Shown here: in pieces, positions 1-9,493 of the stretch | How positions within the stretch are numbered: the stretch's first letter is position 1 | Layout of the letters: every line of letters starts with the position of its first letter | From: Asticcacaulis currens | GTDB lineage: Bacteria > Pseudomonadota > Alphaproteobacteria > Caulobacterales > Caulobacteraceae | DNA: 64,000 nt | Direction of reading: 5' to 3' | Assembly: GCF_028550395.1 (NCBI RefSeq) | Contig: NZ_JAQQKW010000003.1 | Location: 186,001-250,000, forward strand | The notes under the pieces: generated by a model | The model's input: only the letters and a program-made list of their open reading frames with translations | The model's database searches: none | What the model was told of the DNA's origin: nothing | Program-made: the position numbers and the translations under genes

Positions 1-1349
<1,349 letters not shown>

Positions 1350-1469
1350 GCCGGTACGGGCACCGCGTCTGCGCAGCCATTCGACCCTATCCCTTCACCC
1401 GGCCTCAGCGCCTTACGGAGCGGAGGCCATCCTCCTCCTGCCGGGGCGAGGATGCGTTGAGGTGCGCCT

Positions 1470-2531
1470 GTGACGCAGTGGCTTCTCTCTCCCCTCGCCT
1501 GTCTGAGCATTGTCGCCATCGCGGCGGGCCTGGCGGCGCTGCTGGCACAACTGGCCATCCGCGGCGGGCCGGTCGATATTCCGCGTGAGCGCGGGGCGCA
1601 CAAGGCTCCGACCCCGACCAGCGGCGGGCTGGCCGTCATGGCCGCCAGCGGACTGGCCATCGCTTTTGGCGTTTTAGAACTTTCCGTTCATGTGCCGCAG
1701 ACCGGCCTGTGGCTGTTTGGCTTTGCCGCTCTGGCTGGGTTGTCGGGGGCGATTGACGACGTGCTGGATCTGCCTGCCAAGGCGCGTCTGCTGTTTCAGA
1801 TCATCCTGTGTGCGGGTTTTGCCAGCCTCTATCCGGTGCATGAGCTGATCCTGGCCCCCGGCCTGACTCTGGCCGTGCCGTTTCCGCTGGGGGTGCTGGC
1901 CGCAACCGCGTGGCTGGTGCTGGGGCTGAATGCCATCAATTTCATGGACGGGTCGAACGGTCTGGCTATCGGTACGCAGGCCGTGTGCCTGCTGATCTAT
2001 GCCGGGTTTGTGCTGGCCTTCGGGTCGCAGCCCGTGTCGATGCTGGGCGGTGTGCTGCTGGTGTTTTTAGCCACCGGCGGGGCCTTTGGCGGGCTATTGC
2101 CGTTCAACCTGCCGCTCAACCGCGTGTTTCAGGGCGATGCCGGGTCGCTGTTCGGCGGGGCGCTGGTGACCGGCGGGGCGCTGGTCCTCAGCACGCATCA
2201 GATCGCCTCGATCTGGCTGGGCGGCTTCCTGCTGGCCCCGCTGCTGGTCGATGTGCTGCTCACCCTGATCTGGCGCGCGCGGCGTAAACGCAACCTGTTT
2301 GAGGCGCACAAGGACCACCTCTATCAGCAGTGGCTGATCCACCGCGACCCGGATCATGGGCGTCTGGCGCTGAAAGTCTGGGGACTGTGCGCCGTGTCGT
2401 GCGCCATTGGCACAGGGGCCCGCCTGATCGGCATAACCACCGGCGTCGAACTGCGCTTTGCCGCCCTGTGCCTTGTGGTCGCCGCCCTGTGCTATGGCTG
2501 GTTCAGAGTACGCAAAACGCTCACAGCGTGA
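1470..2531 (+). CDS. Undecaprenyl-phosphate sugar-1-phosphate transferase (WecA/MraY family)
   Basis: A 353-residue polytopic membrane protein with about ten hydrophobic helices, starting at a GTG codon. It carries the family's catalytic signatures: the acidic pair in GAIDDVLDLP, NAINFMDGSNGLAIG, the GDAGSLFGG loop and a late HKDHLYQQW motif. The family moves a sugar-1-phosphate from a UDP-sugar to undecaprenyl phosphate, starting O-antigen, enterobacterial common antigen or another surface glycan. Short 353-residue forms are typical of WecA-like rather than MraY proteins. The exact sugar cannot be read from sequence. No other glycan gene is adjacent. Confidence 0.8.
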   Translation: MTQWLLSPLACLSIVAIAAGLAALLAQLAIRGGPVDIPRERGAHKAPTPTSGGLAVMAASGLAIAFGVLELSVHVPQTGLWLFGFAALAGLSGAIDDVLDLPAKARLLFQIILCAGFASLYPVHELILAPGLTLAVPFPLGVLAATAWLVLGLNAINFMDGSNGLAIGTQAVCLLIYAGFVLAFGSQPVSMLGGVLLVFLATGGAFGGLLPFNLPLNRVFQGDAGSLFGGALVTGGALVLSTHQIASIWLGGFLLAPLLVDVLLTLIWRARRKRNLFEAHKDHLYQQWLIHRDPDHGRLALKVWGLCAVSCAIGTGARLIGITTGVELRFAALCLVVAALCYGWFRVRKTLTA

Positions 2532-2540
2532 GCGTTTTTT
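2514..2540 (+). terminator. Rho-independent terminator of the WecA-like gene
   Basis: Perfect 11-bp stem (aaaacgctcac / gtgagcgtttt) with a 3-base loop, followed by a run of T. It overlaps the last codons and stop codon of the WecA-like gene. Confidence 0.75.
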
Positions 2541-2595
2541 GCAGCTCAGACGCCGCATGGCTCGCCGCATAAGCGGCGGCGGGTGGTCGCCCTTG

Positions 2596-2630
2596 CCAAA
2601 CCTTGATGCGTAAGGCGCATCAAGGTTTGG
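2596..2630. terminator. Hairpin between convergent genes, likely terminator of the acetyltransferase
   Basis: Perfect 15-bp inverted repeat (ccaaaccttgatgcg / cgcatcaaggtttgg) with the loop taagg. Its right arm contains the stop codon of the minus-strand acetyltransferase. The position between converging genes suggests bidirectional termination, although neither side has a long T run. Confidence 0.55.
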
Positions 2631-3132
2631 AGTTCAATATAAGCCCAAAAAACAGATCGTCTTCGACCGTGCCGTCGGGCAGGTGGACGCGCCCTTTCAG
2701 CCGCCCCTCCCGCACAAAGCCCAGACGTTCATAGAGGGCGATGCCGCGCGCATTGCCTTCGCGACACAGAAGCTCGATGCGCCGGATGTGCGTTTTCTGG
2801 CGGCTATGGGCAATCAACGCCTCAAACAGGCGACGCCCGATCCCCTGCCCCTGCGCCGAGGGCGACACGGCCACGGTCAGGTCGCTGAGGACGTGGGCAA
2901 ATTGCTTCGGCATCGGCGCGATGGCGTGGATTTCCCCGACGCAGCGCCCGTCACTTTCGGCGATCAGACACACCCCGCGCGTCAGGGCCGCCGTCAGGTT
3001 GCCGGTAATATAGTCCGCCGTAATCTCGGCTTCGGTACGCGCCAACCCGCCGCTGAGGCGCGCAACGTCGCGATACAGCGTCAGAATGGCGTCGGCATCG
3101 GCGGCGGTGGCCGGTCGGATCTCAGTCTTCAT
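2620..3132 (-). CDS. GNAT family N-acetyltransferase
   Basis: The ATG at 3132 gives a 170-residue protein beginning MKTEIRPATAADADAIL, the usual GNAT N-terminus. A longer in-frame reading would add 49 residues of arginine-rich nonsense that overlaps arfB. The acetyl-CoA motif is visible as VSPSAQGQGIGRRLFEAL, followed by GNARGIALYERLGFVREGRLKG, typical of the RimI/PhnO-like branch. The substrate is unknown. The start codon overlaps the end of the upstream arfB gene by 11 bp, so the two are probably co-transcribed and translationally coupled. Confidence 0.8.
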   Translation of the reverse strand: MKTEIRPATAADADAILTLYRDVARLSGGLARTEAEITADYITGNLTAALTRGVCLIAESDGRCVGEIHAIAPMPKQFAHVLSDLTVAVSPSAQGQGIGRRLFEALIAHSRQKTHIRRIELLCREGNARGIALYERLGFVREGRLKGRVHLPDGTVEDDLFFGLILNSKP

Positions 3133-3553
3133 CTTCGCCCAAAGGTTTCTGGCGGCCGGATTTGATGCCCGACCGGATGGATTTGGCCACCAGACGCCGG
3201 CGCACCGCCCCTTGCGTCGGTTTGGTCTTGATGCGCGGCGGCGGTGGCGGGGCGGCCGCGCGTTGCAGCAGTTCAACAAAGCGTTCGCGCGCCGCCTTGC
3301 GGTTCATATCCTGCGTGCGGTGGGTCTGTACGAACAGGACCAGCACGCCGTCCTGCGTCACGCGCCGCCCGCCCAGCGCGATCAGGCGCTGCTTGACCTC
3401 ATAGGGGATCGTCTGGTTTTCCCATATCGAAAAGCGCAGCTCAACGGCGGTCGAGACCTTGTTGACATTCTGCCCGCCCGCACCGGATGCGCGCACAAAG
3501 CTCTCGCTCAGTTCGGCCTCATCGACAGAGATTTTGGGCGTAATGAAGATCAT
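3122..3553 (-). CDS. arfB: Alternative ribosome-rescue factor ArfB (peptidyl-tRNA hydrolase, YaeJ family)
   Basis: A 143-residue protein with the release-factor catalytic motif GAGGQNVNKV (GGQ at residues 26-28). There is no codon-recognition domain. The lysine/arginine-rich C-terminal tail is the part ArfB family members insert into the empty mRNA channel of a stalled ribosome. It hydrolyses peptidyl-tRNA on non-stop ribosomes. The start at 3553 (MIFITPKISVDEAELSES) matches the family. The upstream in-frame extension runs through a palindromic repeat and is unlikely to be translated. Confidence 0.88.
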   Translation of the reverse strand: MIFITPKISVDEAELSESFVRASGAGGQNVNKVSTAVELRFSIWENQTIPYEVKQRLIALGGRRVTQDGVLVLFVQTHRTQDMNRKAARERFVELLQRAAAPPPPPRIKTKPTQGAVRRRLVAKSIRSGIKSGRQKPLGEDED

Positions 3554-3570
3554 GACTTTTCTTTTTGACG

Positions 3571-3613
3571 CGCATCTGGACCCGAAAACCGCTGCACACT
3601 TTTCGGGATGCGC
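3571..3613. repeat. Family A palindromic repeat, copy 1
   Basis: Core cccgaaaacc...cacttttcggg flanked by gcgcat/atgcgc arms, lying just upstream of the arfB start. One of seven copies of the same palindrome in this window. See also 3739, 34682, 37082, 39695, 56496 and 56941. Confidence 0.75.
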
Positions 3614-3738
3614 TTGCATAACAAAAATGCGCCCGATCTGAACCTGCCAAATCGAGCGCATCCTGATTTTGTTTGGCGCGGACGGCCCACCCGCTCCCAG
3701 TTACGGGTGCAGGGGCCGTGCCCCTGCATTTTTTAACA

Positions 3739-3781
3739 CCTCATGTGCATCCGAAAAGTGAGACCACTTTTCGGCATGAGG
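3739..3781. repeat. Family A palindromic repeat, copy 2, next to the dps stop
   Basis: Outer arms cctcatg/catgagg and inner arms ccgaaaagtg/cacttttcgg form a long hairpin directly after the dps stop codon on the minus strand. It may act as the dps transcription terminator or mRNA 3' stabiliser. Confidence 0.75.
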
Positions 3782-3782
3782 C

Positions 3783-4244
3783 TCAATCCTCCAGCGAGGC
3801 CGAGATCATCCACAGGTGCTTTTCGTGGCTGCCGAGGCGCACGGTCAGGAGGTCCACCGTGGGGTCGTCGCTGGCCTCTTCGGCGACTTTCAGCGCGTTT
3901 TTCAGCGTGGCGATCAGGGTCTTGTGTCCTTCGGCCAGCTCCTTCAGCATCTCATTGGCCGATTTGGTGGCATCGCCTTCCTTGATCGAAGACAGGTTAC
4001 CAAAGGCCGCGCCCGACATGGGGGCCAGTTCGCCCAGGGCGCGGATGCGCTCGGCGATTTCGTCCAGCGCCGTCCACATCTCGGTGTACTGGGCCATGAA
4101 CATGGCGTGCAGGCTGTTGAACTGCGGCCCGCGCACATTCCAGTGATAGCCGTGCGTCTTCAGATAGAGGTTATAGCTGTCGGCCAGCACCTTCGACAGT
4201 TCGAGGCAGACGGGGGTGTCAGGCGTTTCGGCGGCTTTCGGCAT
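3783..4244 (-). CDS. dps: Dps-family DNA-binding ferritin-like protein
   Basis: A 153-residue starvation/oxidative stress protein that forms dodecamers, oxidises Fe(II) with H2O2 and stores ferric iron. The inter-subunit ferroxidase ligands have the family's spacing: His34 (HGYHWNVRG), His46, Asp61 and Glu65. The N-terminal tail is short (about 15 residues) with one lysine, so strong DNA binding through the tail is uncertain. It is divergent from nadA across a 262-bp spacer. A family A palindrome follows the stop codon. Regulation by OxyR or Fur would be usual, but no site was recognised. Confidence 0.9.
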   Translation of the reverse strand: MPKAAETPDTPVCLELSKVLADSYNLYLKTHGYHWNVRGPQFNSLHAMFMAQYTEMWTALDEIAERIRALGELAPMSGAAFGNLSSIKEGDATKSANEMLKELAEGHKTLIATLKNALKVAEEASDDPTVDLLTVRLGSHEKHLWMISASLED

Positions 4245-4408
4245 AATGGTTACCCTTATAAAAATACATTCTCAGCGATATGCGCACCTCGTTATAAAGT
4301 TTCAATGACCCATAACCGACAATTCCGGTTTTCACGGATTTTGTGAAACCCCGGCGAGACACATCCCCAAAGCGATACAATATGTGATGGTTTTTTTACG
4401 GGGTGGCC

Positions 4409-4436
4409 TTGCAATGACCGGCCAAAGGCGTATTTT
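4409..4436 (+). promoter_or_regulatory. Candidate sigma-70 promoter of nadABC
   Basis: TTGCAA at 4409-4414 and TATTTT at 4431-4436 are separated by 16 bases, predicting transcription to start near 4443. The nadA ATG is about 65 bases downstream, and a palindromic operator candidate follows immediately. Confidence 0.5.
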
Positions 4437-4443
4437 AATGCCA

Positions 4444-4466
4444 CTTATGCTGAAATTGAGCATAAG
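4444..4466. promoter_or_regulatory. Palindromic operator candidate in front of nadA
   Basis: Perfect 8-bp arms cttatgct (4444-4451) and agcataag (4459-4466) are spaced by 7 bases, right at the predicted start of transcription. A repressor bound here would block nadABC. NAD biosynthesis in alphaproteobacteria is often controlled by NadQ, so that is the first candidate. The assignment is inference from position, not from a matched motif. Confidence 0.5.
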
Positions 4467-4506
4467 GGTCACCGGAGCGGTCCGGCGGCGCGAGGAGACG
4501 AATAAA

Positions 4507-5622
4507 ATGCTGCACAGCAAAAACCCGATCGTGGACGAAGCCCTTGGCGCGCTGGCCTTTACGCCCGACATCGAGGCGGAAACCGCAGAGATTTACGCGC
4601 GCCTCAAGGGCAAGGTGTCGCCCATTGAATGGCAGATTCAGGCCCCGCTGATCGCGGCCATCAACCGTCTCAAGCGTGAGACAAACGCCGTCGTTCTGGC
4701 GCACAACTATATGACGCCCGACATCTTCCACGGCGTCGGCGACTATGTGGGCGACTCGCTCGGTCTGGCGCGCGAAGCCGCAAAGTCGGACGCGAAGATC
4801 ATCGTGCAGGGCGGCGTGCACTTCATGGCCGAAACCTCGAAGATTCTGGCCCCGGAAAAGACCGTGCTGATCCCCGACCTGCGCGCCGGCTGTTCGCTGG
4901 CCTCCAGCCTGACGGGCGAACAGTTGCGCCTGATCAAGCAGCGCTACCCCGGCCTGCCGGTCGTCTCCTACGTCAACACCACCGCCGATGTGAAGGCGGA
5001 AACCGACATCTGCTGCACCTCGGCCAATGCCGTGCAGGTGGTCGAATGGGCGGCGAAGGAATGGGGCGTGGACCGCGTCATTCTGGTCCCCGATGAGTTC
5101 CTGGCGCGCAATGTGGCGCGTCAGACAAACATCGGCATCATCGCTTATAAAGGCGCGTGCGAAGTGCACGAACGCTTCAATGCGCAGGACATTGCCGATG
5201 TGCGCGCCGCCCACCCCGATGCGGTGGTGCTGGGCCACCCGGAATGCCCGCCGGACGTGATTGCGGCCTGTGACTTCACCGGCTCGACCACGGCCATGGC
5301 CGACTATGTGACGCAGAACAAGCCGAAACAGGTGGTGCTGATCACCGAATGTTCCATGGCCGATAATGTCACGGCTGATGCGGGCGAAGGCGTTGAGTTC
5401 TTGCGGCCGTGCAATCTGTGCCCGCATATGAAGCGCATCACGCTGGAGGGCATCTATGCCTCGCTGCTGACTATGACGCACGAAGTGACGGTGGACGCCG
5501 CCATTATCGACAAGGCGCGCTTGTCGGTGCAGCGCATGATCGACATGCCGCCTACCATCACCCCGGCCCGCTACGATATGATCAAGGCCCGCCACCATGT
5601 CGATGTCGAGTTGATAAGTTAA
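4507..5622 (+). CDS. nadA: Quinolinate synthase NadA
   Basis: Condenses iminoaspartate with dihydroxyacetone phosphate to quinolinate, using an oxygen-sensitive [4Fe-4S] cluster in the cytosol. The start at 4507 follows a GAGGAG site and gives 371 residues. An upstream in-frame ATG at 4384 precedes the predicted promoter and is rejected. Candidate cluster ligands are Cys129 (AGCSLAS), Cys170 (DICCTSAN) and a Cys of [11 protein letters not shown] (302 or 305). The AHNYM motif near residue 63 is also typical. First gene of a nadA-nadB-nadC operon. Confidence 0.95.
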   Translation: MLHSKNPIVDEALGALAFTPDIEAETAEIYARLKGKVSPIEWQIQAPLIAAINRLKRETNAVVLAHNYMTPDIFHGVGDYVGDSLGLAREAAKSDAKIIVQGGVHFMAETSKILAPEKTVLIPDLRAGCSLASSLTGEQLRLIKQRYPGLPVVSYVNTTADVKAETDICCTSANAVQVVEWAAKEWGVDRVILVPDEFLARNVARQTNIGIIAYKGACEVHERFNAQDIADVRAAHPDAVVLGHPECPPDVIAACDFTGSTTAMADYVTQNKPKQVVLITECSMADNVTADAGEGVEFLRPCNLCPHMKRITLEGIYASLLTMTHEVTVDAAIIDKARLSVQRMIDMPPTITPARYDMIKARHHVDVELIS

Positions 5623-5627
5623 ATCTC

Positions 5628-5755
5628 CCTCTCGTCTCCCCTGTGGGGAGAAGGTGGCTGACGCGAAGCAGAAGCCGGATGAGGGGGAGTCAGGGGCACA
5701 GGTATGGCCCCCTCACCCCAACCCTCGCCCCGTACACGGGGAGAGGGGTTTGAAA
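5628..5755. repeat. Family B intergenic repeat between nadA and nadB
   Basis: Contains two hairpins (ctcccctgtggggag near 5636 and ccctcgccccgtacacgggg near 5723) around a gaaggtggc...ggatgaggggg core. Similar composite elements recur between other genes here. An ATG inside it (5704) is in frame with nadB but is probably not the start. Confidence 0.55.
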
Positions 5756-5766
5756 AGGCGCTGAAA

Positions 5767-7317
5767 ATGCCTGAAGTTTACATCCATAACGGTCCGCTGA
5801 TCATCGGTGCAGGGCTGGCCGGGCTTTCGGTCGCGCTTAATGCCGCGCCGCAGCCGACTCTGGTGCTGGCCCCGGTCGAGCTGGGTGCCGCCTGTTCTTC
5901 GGCCTGGGCGCAGGGCGGTATCGCGGCGGCCCTGTCGCCGCAGGATTCCCCCGAAGCGCACGCGCAGGACACGCTGATCGCCGGGGCGGGCATCAATGAC
6001 CTTGCCGCCACCCACGCCCTGACTGGCATGGGGCCGGACGTGGTGCGTCGCCTCAACGCCATCGGCGCGCCCTTCGACCACCATGCAGACGGTTCGTTCG
6101 TGCTCAACCGCGAAGCCGCGCACGGCCTTGCCCGCGTAGCGCGCGTCGGCGGCGATCTGGCCGGCAAGAAGATTTTGGAGGCCGTAGTCGTCGCCGCGAA
6201 GGCCGCGCCGCATATCGACATCTGGGAAGGGGCGGTCGCCACCGGCCTGATCCGATCCGACGCCCAGACGGTCATCGGGGCCGTGGTCGAACGCGGCGGT
6301 CGCCCGATTGAGGTCTTTGCCCCCGTCGTGGTGCTGGCGTCAGGCGGATCGGGCGGGTTATTTGCTGTGACCACCAACCCGGCCAATCTGCGCGGCGAAG
6401 GCATGGCCATGGCCGCTCTGGCCGGAGCCGAAATCGCCGATCCGGAATTCGTTCAGTTCCACCCGACGGCCATCAATATAGGGGCCGACCCCGCCCCTCT
6501 GGCGACCGAAGCCCTGCGCGGCGAAGGCGCGACCCTGATCACCAAGGACGGCTATCGTTTTGCCTTTGACGATCACCCGGACGGCGAGCTGGCCCCGCGT
6601 GACATTGTGGCTCGCGCCGTGCACCGCGCCAATACGACTCTAGGGGGGGCCTTCCTCGATTGCCGCGAAGCAATAGGCGAGCACTTCCCGCAAGAATTTC
6701 CGACCGTCTTCGCCTCGTGTATGGCGGCGGGAATTGACCCGCGCACGACGCCCATCCCGGTCGCCCCGGCGGCGCACTATCACATGGGCGGCATCCGCAC
6801 CGATATCGACGGCCAGACCAGCCTGACAAACCTGTTTGCCGTTGGTGAATGTGCCTCCACCGGTGTGCACGGGGCCAACCGTCTGGCGTCGAACAGCCTT
6901 CTGGAGGCCGCTGCCTTTGGGGAGCGCGTCGGTCGCAAGGTTGCTGAGGTCGCGGCGCGCACCACATTCGCGCCCGATACGGCACAGGCGCAGCGCCCCC
7001 TGACGCCACCACGCCTGACGCCCCAGGCGCTCAAAACCCTGCGTACCGCCATGCAGGCGCACGCCGCCGTCATCCGTGACGAAACGGGCCTCAAAACCCT
7101 GCTGGAAACGCTCACGGGGCTGGAGGCCGCGTTCAAAGGTGCGTTACCTCTGGTCGCGGCGCGCCTGATAGCGCAATGCGCCTTGCAAAGGCGTGAGAGT
7201 CGCGGTTCTCATTATCGTCAGGACTATCCCGAAACGGCCGCAGAGGGGCAGCGCACCTTCATCCGTTTGACAGAGGGTGGCCTTATACAGATGGAACCCC
7301 AGAAGGAAGTGGCCTGA
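5767..7317 (+). CDS. nadB: L-aspartate oxidase NadB
   Basis: FAD enzyme that oxidises L-aspartate to iminoaspartate, the substrate of NadA. The ATG at 5767 gives 516 residues, with the dinucleotide-binding motif GAGLAGLSVAL near the N-terminus and the succinate dehydrogenase/fumarate reductase flavoprotein signatures SSAWAQGGIAAAL, EFVQFHPTAI and YHMGGIRTD. GECASTGVHGANRLASNSLLE contains conserved active-site residues. The short Arg-rich C-terminal domain (ALQRRESRGSHYRQDYPE) is also typical. nadC begins two bases after its stop, so translation is coupled. Confidence 0.95.
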   Translation: MPEVYIHNGPLIIGAGLAGLSVALNAAPQPTLVLAPVELGAACSSAWAQGGIAAALSPQDSPEAHAQDTLIAGAGINDLAATHALTGMGPDVVRRLNAIGAPFDHHADGSFVLNREAAHGLARVARVGGDLAGKKILEAVVVAAKAAPHIDIWEGAVATGLIRSDAQTVIGAVVERGGRPIEVFAPVVVLASGGSGGLFAVTTNPANLRGEGMAMAALAGAEIADPEFVQFHPTAINIGADPAPLATEALRGEGATLITKDGYRFAFDDHPDGELAPRDIVARAVHRANTTLGGAFLDCREAIGEHFPQEFPTVFASCMAAGIDPRTTPIPVAPAAHYHMGGIRTDIDGQTSLTNLFAVGECASTGVHGANRLASNSLLEAAAFGERVGRKVAEVAARTTFAPDTAQAQRPLTPPRLTPQALKTLRTAMQAHAAVIRDETGLKTLLETLTGLEAAFKGALPLVAARLIAQCALQRRESRGSHYRQDYPETAAEGQRTFIRLTEGGLIQMEPQKEVA

Positions 7318-7318
7318 G

Positions 7319-8167
7319 ATGTACATTACCGGACTGCCTGATCTGCTCATCGAACCCGTGGTCCGCGACGCCCTGCGCGAGGATCTGGGGCTGGCCGGTG
7401 ACGTCACCGCCGACGCCGTCATACTGCCGCGCGCACGCTTCAAGGCGGAGTTCAAGGCCCGCGAAGCCGGTATCCTCTCTGGCATCGACTGCGCCCGTCT
7501 GGCCATGAACCTGATGGACCCGCATATCCGTTTTGAGATCGTCAAGCCCGACGCCGCTGAGGTGGTGGCCGGCGACGTCATCGCCCGCGTCGAAGGCAAT
7601 GCGCGTGCCATTCTGGCGGCCGAGCGCGTGGCGCTGAACCTGCTGTCTCATCTGTCGGGCGTAGCGACCCTGACGCGCACCTATGTACGTCTTGTCGCCG
7701 ACCTGCCGACGCGCATCGCCTGCACGCGCAAGACCCTGCCGCTGCTGCGTGGCCTTCAGAAACACGCCGTCAAGTGCGGGGGGGGGCACAACCACCGCTA
7801 CGGGCTGGACGACGCCATCCTGATCAAGGACAACCATATCGCCATCTGCGGCGGGGTCGAAAAGGCGCTGGAACTGGCCAAGGCCTCCGCCGGTCATACC
7901 ATGAAGATCGAGGTCGAGGTCGATTCGCTGGCCCAGCTTAAACAGGCCCTGCCGTTCCGGCCGGACGTAGTAATGCTCGACAACTTTACGCTGGAGCAAT
8001 TGCGCGAAGCGGTTGCGCTGGTCAAGGGCGAGACCATTCTAGAAGCATCTGGCGGCGTCAATCTTGATACGGTGCGCGCCATTGCGGAAACCGGGGTGGA
8101 TGTGATCAGCGTGGGTGCCCTCACCCACTCGGCCCCGGTCTTCGATATCGGGCTTGATGCGGTTTAA
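7319..8167 (+). CDS. nadC: Nicotinate-nucleotide pyrophosphorylase (quinolinate phosphoribosyltransferase) NadC
   Basis: Converts quinolinate and PRPP to nicotinate mononucleotide, CO2 and PPi, completing the three-step route encoded by this operon. The 282-residue length is usual. Landmarks are the N-terminal sandwich domain (ALREDLGLAGDVTADAV), the TRKTLPLLR and KCGGGHNHRYGLDDAILIKDNH active-site segments, and the barrel end VDVISVGALTHSAP. The ATG at 7319 lies just after the nadB stop. A longer reading from 7277 would overlap nadB. Confidence 0.95.
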   Translation: MYITGLPDLLIEPVVRDALREDLGLAGDVTADAVILPRARFKAEFKAREAGILSGIDCARLAMNLMDPHIRFEIVKPDAAEVVAGDVIARVEGNARAILAAERVALNLLSHLSGVATLTRTYVRLVADLPTRIACTRKTLPLLRGLQKHAVKCGGGHNHRYGLDDAILIKDNHIAICGGVEKALELAKASAGHTMKIEVEVDSLAQLKQALPFRPDVVMLDNFTLEQLREAVALVKGETILEASGGVNLDTVRAIAETGVDVISVGALTHSAPVFDIGLDAV

Positions 8168-8193
8168 AACACAGTTTTTGAACGAAACCAGCT

Positions 8194-9300
8194 CTAAGCC
8201 TCAGCCTTGACCCCACGGTTTAGACGCGCCGAGACCCACTGGCTCAGCGGGCGATCGACCCCTGCCTCGAACACGAACGCTGCGGCGATCGCCGCCACCA
8301 CACACAGGCCCCAGCTCAGCCAGTGCAGCGGCTCCGGCAGGTCAAAACGGTGGACCAGCATCCCGTCCATCCCCAGCGCGATGGCGCCGACGACCGAGTG
8401 GATGAGGAACAGGGCGTAGGCGGCGCGCCCCATTCGCTTGGTCAGAGGGGTTTCGGGCAGACTTACCCCCGCCGACAGCACCAGAACCGCCGCAAGCGCC
8501 CCCAGAATAGTGAAATCCGACAGGGTATGGCGCGGCAGGCTGGCCAGACCGACGACGATCAGACCGCTGAGGGCCATGCCGGCCGCATAGATGCGGGGCG
8601 ATACGGCGACCCCGGCGGTCAGTCGCTCCATCAGCGCGCCAATAAAAAACAACGGCAGGGCACGCACAAGCCCGTAACGAAATGGCAAATCGACAAAGGA
8701 GTGGCCGATCAGGGCCGCGAGAGCCAGCGCCAGAGACAGCGCGGCGAGCAGCCCGGTGATCAACGCCATGCGCCGCCAGCGGAAGACCGAACCGGCGCAC
8801 AGGCTGAAGACGCTGTAGCAAACGACCAAAGCCGACAGGGTCCAGGTCGGCACGTTCCACCCCGGTGTGTCGCTGAGGCCCCAGCCATGAATCAGGATCA
8901 GTTGCTCGCAGAAGGCCCAGACCGTGTATTTTTCGGCATGGCCGGGCGGATGGCCCTGCATGGTCGCTACCCCCACGACCAGCAGCATCAGCAGGAGCGC
9001 CACGATGTGCGACGGCCACAGGCGCAGGACCCGGCGGCTGACGAAGTTCACCGGGCTGACGCGCTGTTCCGCCAGGCGCGGCCCATAGGCGCGCATAAGG
9101 ATGAAGCCGGACAGCATGAGGAAGAAATCGGTGGCCAGCCAGCCCTGAGTCATGACCGGGGCCAGTTCACCCAGGGGGCGGGGAGCCGATTCGCCGAAGT
9201 GAAACAGTAGGATAAAGCCCGCCGCCAGAAAGCGCAGAACATCCAGACTGGCCCCGCCGGCTCTGGGCAGGGGGGCGGTGGGGGTAACGCTAACGCTCAT
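8194..9300 (-). CDS. Acyltransferase 3 family membrane protein (OafA/YrhL type)
   Basis: A 368-residue protein with about ten transmembrane helices. It starts with LDVLRFLAAGFILLFHFGES, in which the Arg-(10)-His pattern of the acyltransferase 3 family is intact. Members move acetyl or other acyl groups from the cytosol onto surface glycans, lipids or small molecules. There is no C-terminal SGNH domain, so it is the membrane-only type. The start at 9300 was chosen because the 54-residue upstream extension has no membrane or family features. The acceptor is unknown. Confidence 0.8.
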   Translation of the reverse strand: MSVSVTPTAPLPRAGGASLDVLRFLAAGFILLFHFGESAPRPLGELAPVMTQGWLATDFFLMLSGFILMRAYGPRLAEQRVSPVNFVSRRVLRLWPSHIVALLLMLLVVGVATMQGHPPGHAEKYTVWAFCEQLILIHGWGLSDTPGWNVPTWTLSALVVCYSVFSLCAGSVFRWRRMALITGLLAALSLALALAALIGHSFVDLPFRYGLVRALPLFFIGALMERLTAGVAVSPRIYAAGMALSGLIVVGLASLPRHTLSDFTILGALAAVLVLSAGVSLPETPLTKRMGRAAYALFLIHSVVGAIALGMDGMLVHRFDLPEPLHWLSWGLCVVAAIAAAFVFEAGVDRPLSQWVSARLNRGVKAEA

Positions 9301-9412
9301 CCTGTGGGGCTCATCCTCTGGTCCCGTCAGGATAAGCAGCGCAGTCTGAAAGATATGGTTAAAATGGACTAAGGCTGTATGTGATCGGGAGCGACGGTGC
9401 GCGCCATAACAG

Positions 9413-9443
9413 ACAACCCCGGCACGAACCGCGCCGGGGTTGT
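9413..9443. terminator. Hairpin downstream of the ABC export operon
   Basis: Perfect 11-bp stem acaaccccggc / gccggggttgt with a 9-base loop, between the stop of the membrane fusion protein gene (9494) and the acyltransferase start. The T-rich tail is clearer on the plus strand (gttttc), so its efficiency for the minus-strand operon is uncertain. Confidence 0.55.
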
Positions 9444-9493
9444 TTTCGCATCGCATTGGCAATCCGGCCGCCAGGGGCCGCTAAGTGCCAGTC

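Noticed and set aside
4435-5598. Minus-strand frame opposite nadA
   Set aside because: His/Arg-rich shadow; nadA on the plus strand has all expected motifs.
5704-5766. Earlier in-frame ATG for nadB
   Set aside because: It lies inside a family B repeat and translates to repeat sequence (MAPSPQPSPRTRGEG), so the ATG at 5767 is preferred.
7785-7791. G7 run in nadC as a possible frameshift
   Set aside because: The frame continues correctly into the conserved GGGHNHRYGLDDA motif, so the run is genuine coding sequence.
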